The notes under the pieces: model-generated
What the model was told of the DNA's origin: nothing
Databases searched by the model: none
The model's input: the letters and a program-made list of their open reading frames with translations, nothing else
From: Ruegeria atlantica
Lineage (GTDB): Bacteria; Pseudomonadota; Alphaproteobacteria; Rhodobacterales; Rhodobacteraceae
DNA length: 64,000 nt
Reading direction: 5' to 3'
Assembly: GCF_013033965.1 (NCBI RefSeq)
Contig: NZ_WQFE01000005.1
Span: 178,168-242,167, forward strand
Part shown: piece after piece, positions 44,740-52,599 of the stretch
Layout of the letters: the number at the start of each line of letters is the position of its first letter
Position numbering within the stretch: position 1 is the first letter of the stretch
Program-made: the position numbers and the translations under genes

Positions 44740-45781
44740 ACGCGTTCCGCCACGATCGCACCGTGTCGATCATCAGCTGAACATTTTCAGGATCTGCATC
44801 AGGCGTGATCCCGTGGCCCAGATTGAAGATATGCGGCCCTTTCGAGAACGCCTCGACAATGCGCCGTGTCTCATCCACCAGGGCCTGACCACCCGTCACC
44901 ATGTGCGACGAGGCCAGATTGCCCTGAACGCACCCATTCACCTGCACACGCTCGGCGGCCCAATCCGGCGACACCGAGTTGTCAAGTGCGACGCAATCCA
45001 CGCCGGTGGACTTGGCAAAACCGATGTAACCATCACCTGCCTCGCGTGGGAAGCCGATCACCGGGATGCTCGGATGGCGCTGCTTGATAGCCTGTGTGAT
45101 CACACGGCAAGGCTCGACCGCATATTTCTGAAAGGCATCGCCCTTCAGAGACCCGGCCCAGCTATCGAAGATTTTGACAACCTCGGCACCGGCCTCAATC
45201 TGCGCCGAGAGATATTCAATCGTGGCCAGCGTGATCCGCTCGAGTAACGCTTCGAACAAGGCCGTGTTTTCTTCGCGCAAGGCATGGGCCGGACCCTGAT
45301 CTGGCGTACCGCGACCGGCGATCATGTAGGTCGCCACTGTCCACGGCGCACCTGCAAACCCGATCAGTGTCGTCTCAGACGGCAATTCGCGCGACAGGAT
45401 GCGCACGGTTTCGTAAACGGGTGACAGGGTCTCGTGAATTTCTTCAACCGGCTTCAGCGCGTCAAAATCGGGTTGCTGCGTGATCGTCGACAGGCGTGGC
45501 CCTTCGCCGGTGACAAACCACAGATCCGCGCCCAGCGCCTGCGGCACCAACAGAATATCGGCAAACAGAATCGCCGCGTCGAACCCATAACGACGGATCG
45601 GCTGCAACGTCACCTCGGCCGCCAGTTCGGGATTATAGCACAAAGACAAGAAATCCCCGGCCTGTGCCCGGGTTGCGCGATATTCCGGCAGATAACGCCC
45701 CGCCTGCCGCATCATCCAGATTGGTGGCACGTCCTGCACCTCACCCGCCAGTGCCCGCAGCAGTTTCTTTGTCTCGGCCAT
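44738..45781 (-). CDS. hemE: Uroporphyrinogen decarboxylase
   Basis: A 347-residue enzyme of haem synthesis that removes four carboxyl groups from uroporphyrinogen III. Signature 1 is [17 protein letters not shown] and signature 2 [15 protein letters not shown]. The ATG at 45781 has GGGGAC upstream. It diverges from hemC across 107 bp, so the two haem genes may share a control region. Confidence 0.97.
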   Translation of the reverse strand: MAETKKLLRALAGEVQDVPPIWMMRQAGRYLPEYRATRAQAGDFLSLCYNPELAAEVTLQPIRRYGFDAAILFADILLVPQALGADLWFVTGEGPRLSTITQQPDFDALKPVEEIHETLSPVYETVRILSRELPSETTLIGFAGAPWTVATYMIAGRGTPDQGPAHALREENTALFEALLERITLATIEYLSAQIEAGAEVVKIFDSWAGSLKGDAFQKYAVEPCRVITQAIKQRHPSIPVIGFPREAGDGYIGFAKSTGVDCVALDNSVSPDWAAERVQVNGCVQGNLASSHMVTGGQALVDETRRIVEAFSKGPHIFNLGHGITPDADPENVQLMIDTVRSWRNA

Positions 45782-45888
45782 CTTTGTCCCCAATCGTCTG
45801 GTTTGCCGCAACGGGTCGTGCCTCAGTGGCAATTTGTCAAGCTCTGCCCCCATTGTCAGGGCAATGTGACGCGACTAAAGCTGTGCAC

Positions 45889-46848
45889 ATGACACTGACC
45901 CTGCCAACCCCCGCATCACCGCTCAAGATCGGCACTCGTGGCTCACCGCTGGCGCTGGCACAAGCCTATGAAACCCGTGAACGGCTGGGCAACGCCTTTG
46001 CTCTGCCTGATGAGGCGTTCGAGATTGTGGTGATCAAAACCACCGGCGACAACCGCGCCATGATCGACGCGGACCGCCCACTGAAAGAGATCGGCAACAA
46101 GGGCCTGTTCACCAAGGAAATCGAAGAAGCGATGCTGCGCGGGGATATCGACATCGCGGTGCATTCCACCAAGGACATGCCGGTCGAACAGCCCGAGGGT
46201 CTGGTGCTGGATACGTTCCTGCCGCGCGAAGACGTAAGGGATGCGTTTATCTCGCCCGGCCTGAACTCAATTCGCGACCTTGCGCAGGGCGCGGTGGTGG
46301 GTACCTCATCCCTGCGGCGGAAGGCACAACTGCTGAACCGTCGCCCGGACCTGAACGTGGTCGAGTTTCGGGGCAACGTGCAAACGCGCCTCAAAAAGCT
46401 GTCGGATGGCGTGGCCGATTGCACGTTTCTGGCCATGGCAGGTATCCGGCGTCTGAATATGGATCAGGTTCCCGCGACTGCCATTGCCGTCGAGGACATG
46501 CTGCCCGCCATCGCTCAAGGCACGATCGGCATCGAACGCCGCGCCAGTGATTCTCGTGCCGCCGAAATGCTGGAAGCCATCCACCACGCCGAGACCGGTC
46601 TGAGGCTGGCGGCGGAACGCGCATTGCTGGCCGCATTGGACGGATCCTGCGAAACGCCAATCGCGGGACTGGCCGAGATACAAGGTGATGAACTACGCCT
46701 TCGTGGTGAGGTTTTGCGCCCTGATGGGTCCGAGTCGATAGCCGAAGACGCCACCGGAGCGGTGTCTGACGGCCCGCAGATAGGTCGCGCCATGGCAGAA
46801 TCCTTATTGAAACAGGCCGGTCCGAGATTTTTTGAGTGGAAAATCTAA
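45889..46848 (+). CDS. hemC: Hydroxymethylbilane synthase (porphobilinogen deaminase)
   Basis: A 319-residue enzyme joining four porphobilinogens. KIGTRGSPLALAQAYETRER at the start, STKDMPVEQPEG, GTSSLRRKAQLLNRRPDL, RGNVQTRLKK and the dipyrromethane-cofactor cysteine in LDGSCETPIAGL. The ATG at 45889 begins next to the conserved first strand. The gap after the stop (46849-47076) holds a short AGTGAA-CTAC-TTCACT hairpin, a T7 run, and a terminator hairpin; no gene seen. Confidence 0.97.
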   Translation: MTLTLPTPASPLKIGTRGSPLALAQAYETRERLGNAFALPDEAFEIVVIKTTGDNRAMIDADRPLKEIGNKGLFTKEIEEAMLRGDIDIAVHSTKDMPVEQPEGLVLDTFLPREDVRDAFISPGLNSIRDLAQGAVVGTSSLRRKAQLLNRRPDLNVVEFRGNVQTRLKKLSDGVADCTFLAMAGIRRLNMDQVPATAIAVEDMLPAIAQGTIGIERRASDSRAAEMLEAIHHAETGLRLAAERALLAALDGSCETPIAGLAEIQGDELRLRGEVLRPDGSESIAEDATGAVSDGPQIGRAMAESLLKQAGPRFFEWKI

Positions 46849-47023
46849 AAAAGTTTATGAAAAGTGAACTACTTCACTGAGACGGCCGCATTGATCCGGC
46901 ATAAAGTGTTTATACCGATTGAGAAGTCGGGTCGGCCTCGAAATAGTCGAAAGTTTTTTTAGTCCGTTCTCTTTTAAGTGGTATTCGAGGGGGCGAGGCC
47001 AGACCCGGAAATCCAATCAGTAA

Positions 47024-47051
47024 GGGCCGCTGTCAGAAATGACGGCGGCCC
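47024..47051. terminator. Hairpin between hemC and the aminotransferase gene
   Basis: GGGCCGCTGTC / GACGGCGGCCC, 11 pairs including one G-T, loop AGAAAT, 26 bp past the aminotransferase stop on the minus strand. Could serve both convergent genes. Confidence 0.65.
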
Positions 47052-47076
47052 ACTTAGTTTCAAAGCCTTTTAGTCT

Positions 47077-48354
47077 TCAGCCAGCGCTGATTGCCTGAAC
47101 CGCTTTTTCAACGGCCATCCGCGTCTGTTCCAGATCGGCCTGAGTCACGGCCAGCGACGGATAAAGCTTGCCGGGGGATTTGAATATCCCATGAACGCGC
47201 AGCGTATCGTTATAGACAGCATTGCGACGGGGATCGTCATGCTTGGCGCTACGGTAGTCTCGGCAGTCCGCTTCGGTGAAATAGATGTCGAACAGTGTTT
47301 CGTCACCGCAAACCCGATGCGGAATACCGGCTTCGCTCAGTGCCTCCACCTGCATCTGTTGCAATTCGGCCCCGATTTCACGCAAGCGATCATACACCCC
47401 GTCACGCCGCAAGATCTCCATTGTCTTCAGCCCGGCGACCGAGGCGACCGGGTTACCTGACAGCGTGCCCAATTGCATCAACCAACCTTCCTCGCCGACT
47501 TGTGCCTTGTCGAAATGCTTCATGATCTCGGCGCTTGCACCCGTCGCGGCCAGAGGGAACCCACCGCCAGTGATTTTGCCCAGAGTGCAGATATCAGGCG
47601 TCACGCCATACTTCTCCTGTGCACCACCATAGGCCAGGCGGAACCCTGTGACGATTTCATCGAAAATGAGCAGAACATTGTGTTTATCGCAAAGATCTCG
47701 CAATCCCTGAAGGTATCCGGGCATCGGAGGGATGATTCGTTGCAGCGGCTCGACCATAATTGCAGCAATGTCATCATGTTCATCCAGCAGGTTGGCAACA
47801 GCTTCCAGATCGTTGAACGGTGCGATCAGCATCTGCTCGGCGACGCCTTCGGGGATGCCGGCGCTGTCAGGTACGGCCTGCGGGAAATTAACATTGCGGC
47901 TGGGGGCAAGGCTCATCTGTGCCTCGGCGCTCATCCCGTGATAGCCGCCTTCGAATTTCAGGATCTTGTTGCGCCCCGTATAAGCCCGCGCCAAACGGAT
48001 CGCGTACATGTCCGCCTCACCGCCTGAGGCGACAAAACGCATCTGCTCGCAACAGGGCACAGCATCGACGATGGCCTCGGCCAGTTCAATGCCCTTGGCG
48101 TTGTTGGCAAAGAACGTCATGCCTTTGGGCAGTTGTTCGAGAACGGCTTCCATCACTTCGGGGTGGCCATGGCCCAGCAACATCGGGCCAGAGCCGATCA
48201 GGTAGTCGATATACTCGTTGCCATCCTCATCCCAGACATGGCTGCCTTCGCCGCGGGAAATGATGATGCCCGGGTCGAAATTGCCGAACCCTCCGGCGGG
48301 CAGAACCTCGTTTGCGCGGGTAATCCATTCGGATTGGGTGTTGATTTTCAGCAT
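47077..48354 (-). CDS. Class III aminotransferase, glutamate-1-semialdehyde aminomutase-like
   Basis: A 425-residue PLP enzyme. GHGHPEVMEAVLEQLPKG, VASGGEADMYAIRLARAYTG, KFEGGYHGMSAE, LIFDEIVTGFR, and the PLP lysine in CTLGKITGGGFPLAA are all present, with GTLSGNPVASVAGL as in HemL. Given the catabolic operon it closes, it is more likely an aminotransferase on an amino-acid-like intermediate than the tetrapyrrole enzyme, although hemE and hemC are next to it. Start at 48354 is 1 bp past the stop of the enolase-superfamily gene, with GGAG 10 nt upstream. Last gene of the seven-gene operon. Confidence 0.85.
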   Translation of the reverse strand: MLKINTQSEWITRANEVLPAGGFGNFDPGIIISRGEGSHVWDEDGNEYIDYLIGSGPMLLGHGHPEVMEAVLEQLPKGMTFFANNAKGIELAEAIVDAVPCCEQMRFVASGGEADMYAIRLARAYTGRNKILKFEGGYHGMSAEAQMSLAPSRNVNFPQAVPDSAGIPEGVAEQMLIAPFNDLEAVANLLDEHDDIAAIMVEPLQRIIPPMPGYLQGLRDLCDKHNVLLIFDEIVTGFRLAYGGAQEKYGVTPDICTLGKITGGGFPLAATGASAEIMKHFDKAQVGEEGWLMQLGTLSGNPVASVAGLKTMEILRRDGVYDRLREIGAELQQMQVEALSEAGIPHRVCGDETLFDIYFTEADCRDYRSAKHDDPRRNAVYNDTLRVHGIFKSPGKLYPSLAVTQADLEQTRMAVEKAVQAISAG

Positions 48355-48355
48355 G

Positions 48356-49459
48356 TCAAACGATCTCCAATATTGGCAGGCCAAGGACTTCGAGGTCTGG
48401 TACAACACCTAGCCCCGGACCTTCGGGCGGCGCAATCCGGCCGCTGTCACGGTTTGGTGCGTCCGGACAAATGCGCGGAGATACATACGAGGACAAGTCG
48501 CAGGTGTTCATCAACGACCCGTGCGGGGTCGAAGCCGCAAAATGCAGCGACGCGGCGGTCACGATATCCGAGCCCCAGGTGCATTCGGCGCAGATTTCGG
48601 CACCGAAATGCACCGTCAAATCACGTGCACGCCGCATGGCCGACAAGCCGCCGAACTTGGACAGTTTCAAGGCGACGGCATCCATGCAGCCAAGCTCATG
48701 GGCGCGCTGCAACGACGCCAGATCATGCGCGTTCTCGTCAATCTTCATCGGATGACCAGTAGCCTGCCGCACAGCAGCGCAGTCCTCAAGCGTTTTACAG
48801 GGCTGTTCCAGCATCACATCCAGATGCGCCACCGCCCGACCCGTTCGCGTCGCCTGCAGCCGCGATGCACCGCAGTTCCAATCGCCATACACCAGCGGCC
48901 CCGGCCCGACGGCCTCGCGCACTTTGGTCAGTCGTTCGGCATCGGCCTGCCAGTCACCCTCGACCCCCAGCTTGACCTGAAACTGACGAATGCCGGTCTG
49001 GTAGGCCGTCTTGGCGATCCGCGCCATTTCATCCGGCGCAACGCATGTGATCGAGTGGTAAAGCGGCATATCCCGCCGCGTCCGTCCGCCCAGCAGCGCG
49101 TAAACCGGTTGGCCGGTGGCCTTTCCGAATAAGTCCCACAGGGCAATATCGACAATGGACTTCGCATAGCGGTGCCCTTGCAAAAACCCGTCCAGCTTGC
49201 GCATCGGCGCATCCACCCCGAACGGGGACATACCCAAAATCTCGGGGGCCATCTCGGCAATCGCACCCGGCACACCACCCGCGTAAGCAGGCAGGTAATG
49301 CGGGATCGGGCAGACCTCGCCCCATCCAGTCAAGCCGGTATCCGTCTCAAGGCACAGAATATGAGAGGTCACAGTCGCGCAGGTTTTACCTTCAGCCATG
49401 TGATAGGTCTCATGGCTCGTCAGATCGACAGACCAGAGCGTTATCCCGGAGATCCTCAC
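48356..49459 (-). CDS. Mandelate racemase/muconate lactonizing enzyme family protein (1)
   Basis: A 367-residue enolase-superfamily enzyme: N-terminal capping domain (LETDTGLTGWGEVCPIPHYL) and a barrel with Lys163 (FQVKLG), metal ligands Asp193 (YGDWNCG), Glu218 (LEQPCKT) and Asp241 (KIDENAHDL), and Lys265 (ALKLSKFGG). The two opposed lysines fit a 1,1-proton transfer (racemase/epimerase). The ligand spacing and the LEQPC motif resemble the 4-hydroxyproline-betaine 2-epimerase HpbD, but overall identity by eye is moderate, so the substrate is open. Overlaps the next enolase gene by 4 bp. Confidence 0.87.
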   Translation of the reverse strand: MRISGITLWSVDLTSHETYHMAEGKTCATVTSHILCLETDTGLTGWGEVCPIPHYLPAYAGGVPGAIAEMAPEILGMSPFGVDAPMRKLDGFLQGHRYAKSIVDIALWDLFGKATGQPVYALLGGRTRRDMPLYHSITCVAPDEMARIAKTAYQTGIRQFQVKLGVEGDWQADAERLTKVREAVGPGPLVYGDWNCGASRLQATRTGRAVAHLDVMLEQPCKTLEDCAAVRQATGHPMKIDENAHDLASLQRAHELGCMDAVALKLSKFGGLSAMRRARDLTVHFGAEICAECTWGSDIVTAASLHFAASTPHGSLMNTCDLSSYVSPRICPDAPNRDSGRIAPPEGPGLGVVPDLEVLGLPILEIV

Positions 49460-50562
49460 TGATAGGTCCTGACAGGATCGCCCAGCGCATCCTCATCCGG
49501 GTGCACGCCAAGCCCTGGCGAATCCGGCAAATGTAGGTGCCCGTCAATATTACGCGGACCACGGCCCCCGGCGATATCGACGGTGATCATGTCCTGACAG
49601 GCCCAGACGGCACGGCAATTGTCGTCCGGGATGGTGGCCGCCAGATGCAGCGCCTCGGTATCAGCCAGAACCGATCCGCCTGTGGCCATCACGAACATGT
49701 CGATCCCATGCGCCAGCGCGATATCCCGCATCCTTGCAGCCTTGGTCAGCCCGCCAACGCGGTTCAGTTTGATACCAAACACCTCGGCCAGCCCATCGCG
49801 GGCAATCCGCGCAGCGTCCTGCAGGGTCACCAGGCTCTCATCCACGGAAACGGGCGAGGCATGACGGCCCGAAATTGCTGCGATGTCGTCCAGTGACTCG
49901 CCGGGTTGTTCGAATGTGACGTTCAGGTCCTCGCAGGCACTCATCACTCGCAGGGCTTGCTGGCGGGTCCAGCCACGGTTGACGTCATAGAGTACGATCT
50001 CTTCCGGTCGTCGGATGCTTTCCACATCGCGCACTCGGGCAATGTCACGCTCCACATCACCACCGATCTTCACCGAATGGGCGACATAGCCGCGGCTGCG
50101 ATAGCGTTCCATGACCTCGCGGGTTTCATCTACCGTTTTGGCCCCAACCGAGGATGCAATCGGGCGCGGCGTCCGTGATCCACCGCCCATCAGGTCGGCA
50201 ATCGGCAGTCCCGCCGCTTGCCCGGCAATGTCCCAGCAGGCCATATCGATCGGGCTTTTGGCATAGAGGTGGCCGGGCAAGGCGATATCCATCGCCCGTT
50301 CCACATCCAGCACCCGACGCGGATCAAGGCCCAGAATGAATGGCGCCATCGTCTCGATCCCCGCGCGAATGCCCGGGCCATGCGCGGGTACATAGGTATG
50401 CCCCCATGGGGTACCCTCGCCCCAACCAATCAGGCCACTATCCGTTTCAACCTTGACCAGCGTTGCATCCAGCACTTCGAACTTCAGCCGGCCGCCGCAC
50501 AACCAATATGGATGCTCGAGCGGCAGATCGACATGATAGACCGAGATTCGGGTAATTTTCAT
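49456..50562 (-). CDS. Mandelate racemase/muconate lactonizing enzyme family protein (2)
   Basis: A 368-residue enolase-superfamily enzyme with the start MKITRISVYHVDLPLEHPYW and capping loop VKVETDSGLIGWGEGTPWG. Catalytic Lys165 (SVKIGG), ligands Asp193 (LYDVNRGW), Glu218 (TFEQPGES), Asp241 (SVDESLV), and Lys265 (GIKLNRVGG). It shares the same ligand numbering as its neighbour but differs in most other positions, so the two are diverged paralogues with probably different substrates. Overlaps the cupin gene by 4 bp. Confidence 0.87.
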   Translation of the reverse strand: MKITRISVYHVDLPLEHPYWLCGGRLKFEVLDATLVKVETDSGLIGWGEGTPWGHTYVPAHGPGIRAGIETMAPFILGLDPRRVLDVERAMDIALPGHLYAKSPIDMACWDIAGQAAGLPIADLMGGGSRTPRPIASSVGAKTVDETREVMERYRSRGYVAHSVKIGGDVERDIARVRDVESIRRPEEIVLYDVNRGWTRQQALRVMSACEDLNVTFEQPGESLDDIAAISGRHASPVSVDESLVTLQDAARIARDGLAEVFGIKLNRVGGLTKAARMRDIALAHGIDMFVMATGGSVLADTEALHLAATIPDDNCRAVWACQDMITVDIAGGRGPRNIDGHLHLPDSPGLGVHPDEDALGDPVRTYQ

Positions 50563-50843
50563 TTCAGTTCCACTTCAACAAAGGACATCGGTTCGTCCCC
50601 GGCATTGATGACATTGTGCTCGACGCCCTCGTCACGGCGGTAGGCGGTTCCCGCAGGAACCAAAACTTCGTTGACAGAGCCGTCGGGCAATTCCAGCCGC
50701 ATATGGCAATCGGTTATGGCTGTGATGACGTAATCCATCGAATGACGGTGCCACCCGGTTTCGGCATCAGGCGCAAAGTCAAATCGCGTCACCCGCACGC
50801 GGGCGTCATCGATCATCTGGGTTGCAACGGCTTGCGGTCTCAT
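50559..50843 (-). CDS. Small single-domain cupin
   Basis: A 94-residue cupin: FDFAPDAETGWHRHSMDYVI supplies the first metal-binding motif (G-x-H-x-H) and VEHNVINAGDEPMSFVEVEL the second histidine. It resembles the short BauB-like cupins near beta-alanine and amine catabolic genes. May be an isomerase, lyase or sensor; unknown. A 98-bp gap separates it from the DddQ-like gene upstream; it overlaps the next enolase gene by 4 bp. Confidence 0.82.
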   Translation of the reverse strand: MRPQAVATQMIDDARVRVTRFDFAPDAETGWHRHSMDYVITAITDCHMRLELPDGSVNEVLVPAGTAYRRDEGVEHNVINAGDEPMSFVEVELK

Positions 50844-50941
50844 AGGCTGACTTCCTCAATCGGTTCACGCAGCATGGCACAACGACACCGGCCCGCCCAC
50901 GTAGGGAAGGCCAATCTGACAGACAGGGACAGGCGTTATTT

Positions 50942-51520
50942 TCATGCGGCATCCATTTGCGGCAAATCGTTCAACCCCTGACCTCGCCAAAGGACGAAAG
51001 TCAGAATTGGCTCATCGGTTGTGGTCATCGCATGGCTTTGCCAGCTGCGGTGATGCCGTGTCCGGTTGGGACCGACGTAAGTCTCGTCACCTTCGACGCG
51101 GAACCTCGCCCCGCCGCCTACGACCAAATACAGTTCCTCGGCCTGATGGCTGTGCCAATCATAATTCAAACCGGCCCCCCAATAGGCAACGTAACCGCGT
51201 AATTGGGTCGAGTGGAAATGCCCGGTGGGGCCGAACAATTCGTAATAGCCGTAGCGGTTGAGGAAATCGGCTCCGACCTCTTCCTCGGTATAGGTATGTT
51301 TCCATTGCGCCAGATGCGCAGTTGCCTTTATCGCGTCGGACAAGGATCGCGTCGAGCGCTCGGTCGGGAACTCGGTTTGCTGAACCAATTCCACCGCCGG
51401 AATTTGGTTTGGTTCCAGACCCGCCGCCATAAGGTCATCGGGCCAGGCACTAAAGGCTGAAAGCTCGGGATTCGATTGGTGAAGCTGTCGGGCGGCCTCA
51501 AGAACATCGTTCATTGTCAT
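50942..51520 (-). CDS. dddQ: DddQ-like DMSP lyase (cupin)
   Basis: A 192-residue cupin, the same length as DddQ of Ruegeria lacuscaerulensis. The DddQ active-site set falls at identical positions: Tyr120, His123, His125, Glu129 and Tyr131 in [14 protein letters not shown], and His163 in SWQSHAMTT. Four of these (His125, Glu129, Tyr131, His163) bind the metal in the published structure, and Tyr residues act as base. DddQ cleaves dimethylsulphoniopropionate to DMS and acrylate in the cytoplasm. Non-lyase members of this cupin group exist, so activity needs proof. The ATG overlaps the MDR stop by 4 bp. Confidence 0.8.
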   Translation of the reverse strand: MTMNDVLEAARQLHQSNPELSAFSAWPDDLMAAGLEPNQIPAVELVQQTEFPTERSTRSLSDAIKATAHLAQWKHTYTEEEVGADFLNRYGYYELFGPTGHFHSTQLRGYVAYWGAGLNYDWHSHQAEELYLVVGGGARFRVEGDETYVGPNRTRHHRSWQSHAMTTTDEPILTFVLWRGQGLNDLPQMDAA

Positions 51521-52599
51521 GGGATCACCACGATGTTTCCGGTGTGTTTCTTTGCGATGAACGCAGCCTGCGCCTCGCGCAATTCTTCCAACGGATAGGT
51601 TGCGGCCAGCGCAGGTTTGATCTCACCAGCTTCAATATACTTCACCAGATTCTGCATCACCTGTGGGTCAATCACGGTCGAGCCCGTGAAGGTCAGGTCG
51701 CGCAAATAGAACGTACGCAGGTCGAATTCGACCATCGGCCCGGCAATCGCGCCTGAACAGGTATAGCGCCCGCCGCGCTCCAGAATGTCGATCAGGTGTG
51801 GCCAGTAAGGGCCACCAACCACGTCAGCGACAACGGTGATCCTTTCATCCCCAAGGGCAGCACGCAGGTTATCCGGAGCGCGCGGCAAGATAACGTCCGG
51901 CCCCAAGACCGCCACATCCGCATGTTTCGCCTCTGACGCCAGTGCGATAACGCGCGCGCGTCGGCGCTTGGCCAATTGCACCAGGGCACCACCGACCCCT
52001 CCCGAGGCGCCGGGAACCAGGACGGTGTCGGCGTCGGTTACGTTGGCGCGGGTCAGCATACCTTCGGCGGTCGAATAGGAACAGGAGAACGTGGCCAGTT
52101 CGGCATCCGACAGATCGGATCGGATCGGCACCGCGTTTACGGCCAGCGTTGTGGCGTACTCGGCAAACCCCCCGTCCCGTTCCGAGCCGAAATAGCCGGT
52201 TTTGTCCTTGTTTGCCGGATCGGTGGGATCGTGCAGCCAGCCGTCCGTTATGACACGTTGTCCAATACGCGCGCTGTCGACACCCTCTCCCACGGCGACG
52301 ATTTCCCCGCAGATGTCAGCCCCCTGAATTCGGGGGAAAGTAATCGGAGCGCCACCCCATGTCGGATCTTCCTCTCCGACATCCTCGAACGCTCCGCCGG
52401 TGGTGGCATCAGTGACCGTTTTGGAATACCAGCCCGAACGTGTGTTGACGTCGGTGTTGTTCAGACCGCAGGCCGCAACCTTGATCAGCACCTCTCCGGC
52501 AGCGGGTTCAGGGCGTGGCCAGTCCTCATGCAATATCATTTGATCCAAACCGCCATGACCCATCGTGACCATCGCTTTCATTTTGTCAGGCAGGCTCAT
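51517..52599 (-). CDS. MDR-family zinc-type alcohol dehydrogenase-like protein
   Basis: A 360-residue medium-chain dehydrogenase/reductase. GroES-like half with [20 protein letters not shown] and [18 protein letters not shown]; Rossmann half with [20 protein letters not shown] and [20 protein letters not shown]. The usual catalytic zinc cysteine seems present (ACGLNNTD) but the second ligand pair is unclear, so it may be a quinone/enoyl reductase rather than an alcohol dehydrogenase. In a DMSP setting an acrylate- or acryloyl-type reductase is a possible role; inference only. Overlaps dddQ by 4 bp and the FAD/GcvT gene by 1 bp. Confidence 0.85.
   Translation of the reverse strand: MSLPDKMKAMVTMGHGGLDQMILHEDWPRPEPAAGEVLIKVAACGLNNTDVNTRSGWYSKTVTDATTGGAFEDVGEEDPTWGGAPITFPRIQGADICGEIVAVGEGVDSARIGQRVITDGWLHDPTDPANKDKTGYFGSERDGGFAEYATTLAVNAVPIRSDLSDAELATFSCSYSTAEGMLTRANVTDADTVLVPGASGGVGGALVQLAKRRRARVIALASEAKHADVAVLGPDVILPRAPDNLRAALGDERITVVADVVGGPYWPHLIDILERGGRYTCSGAIAGPMVEFDLRTFYLRDLTFTGSTVIDPQVMQNLVKYIEAGEIKPALAATYPLEELREAQAAFIAKKHTGNIVVIP

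Noticed and set aside
47077..48354. Glutamate-1-semialdehyde aminomutase HemL
   Set aside because: It is close to hemC and hemE and similar in motifs, but alphaproteobacteria make aminolevulinate from glycine and succinyl-CoA, and the gene is the tail of a catabolic operon.
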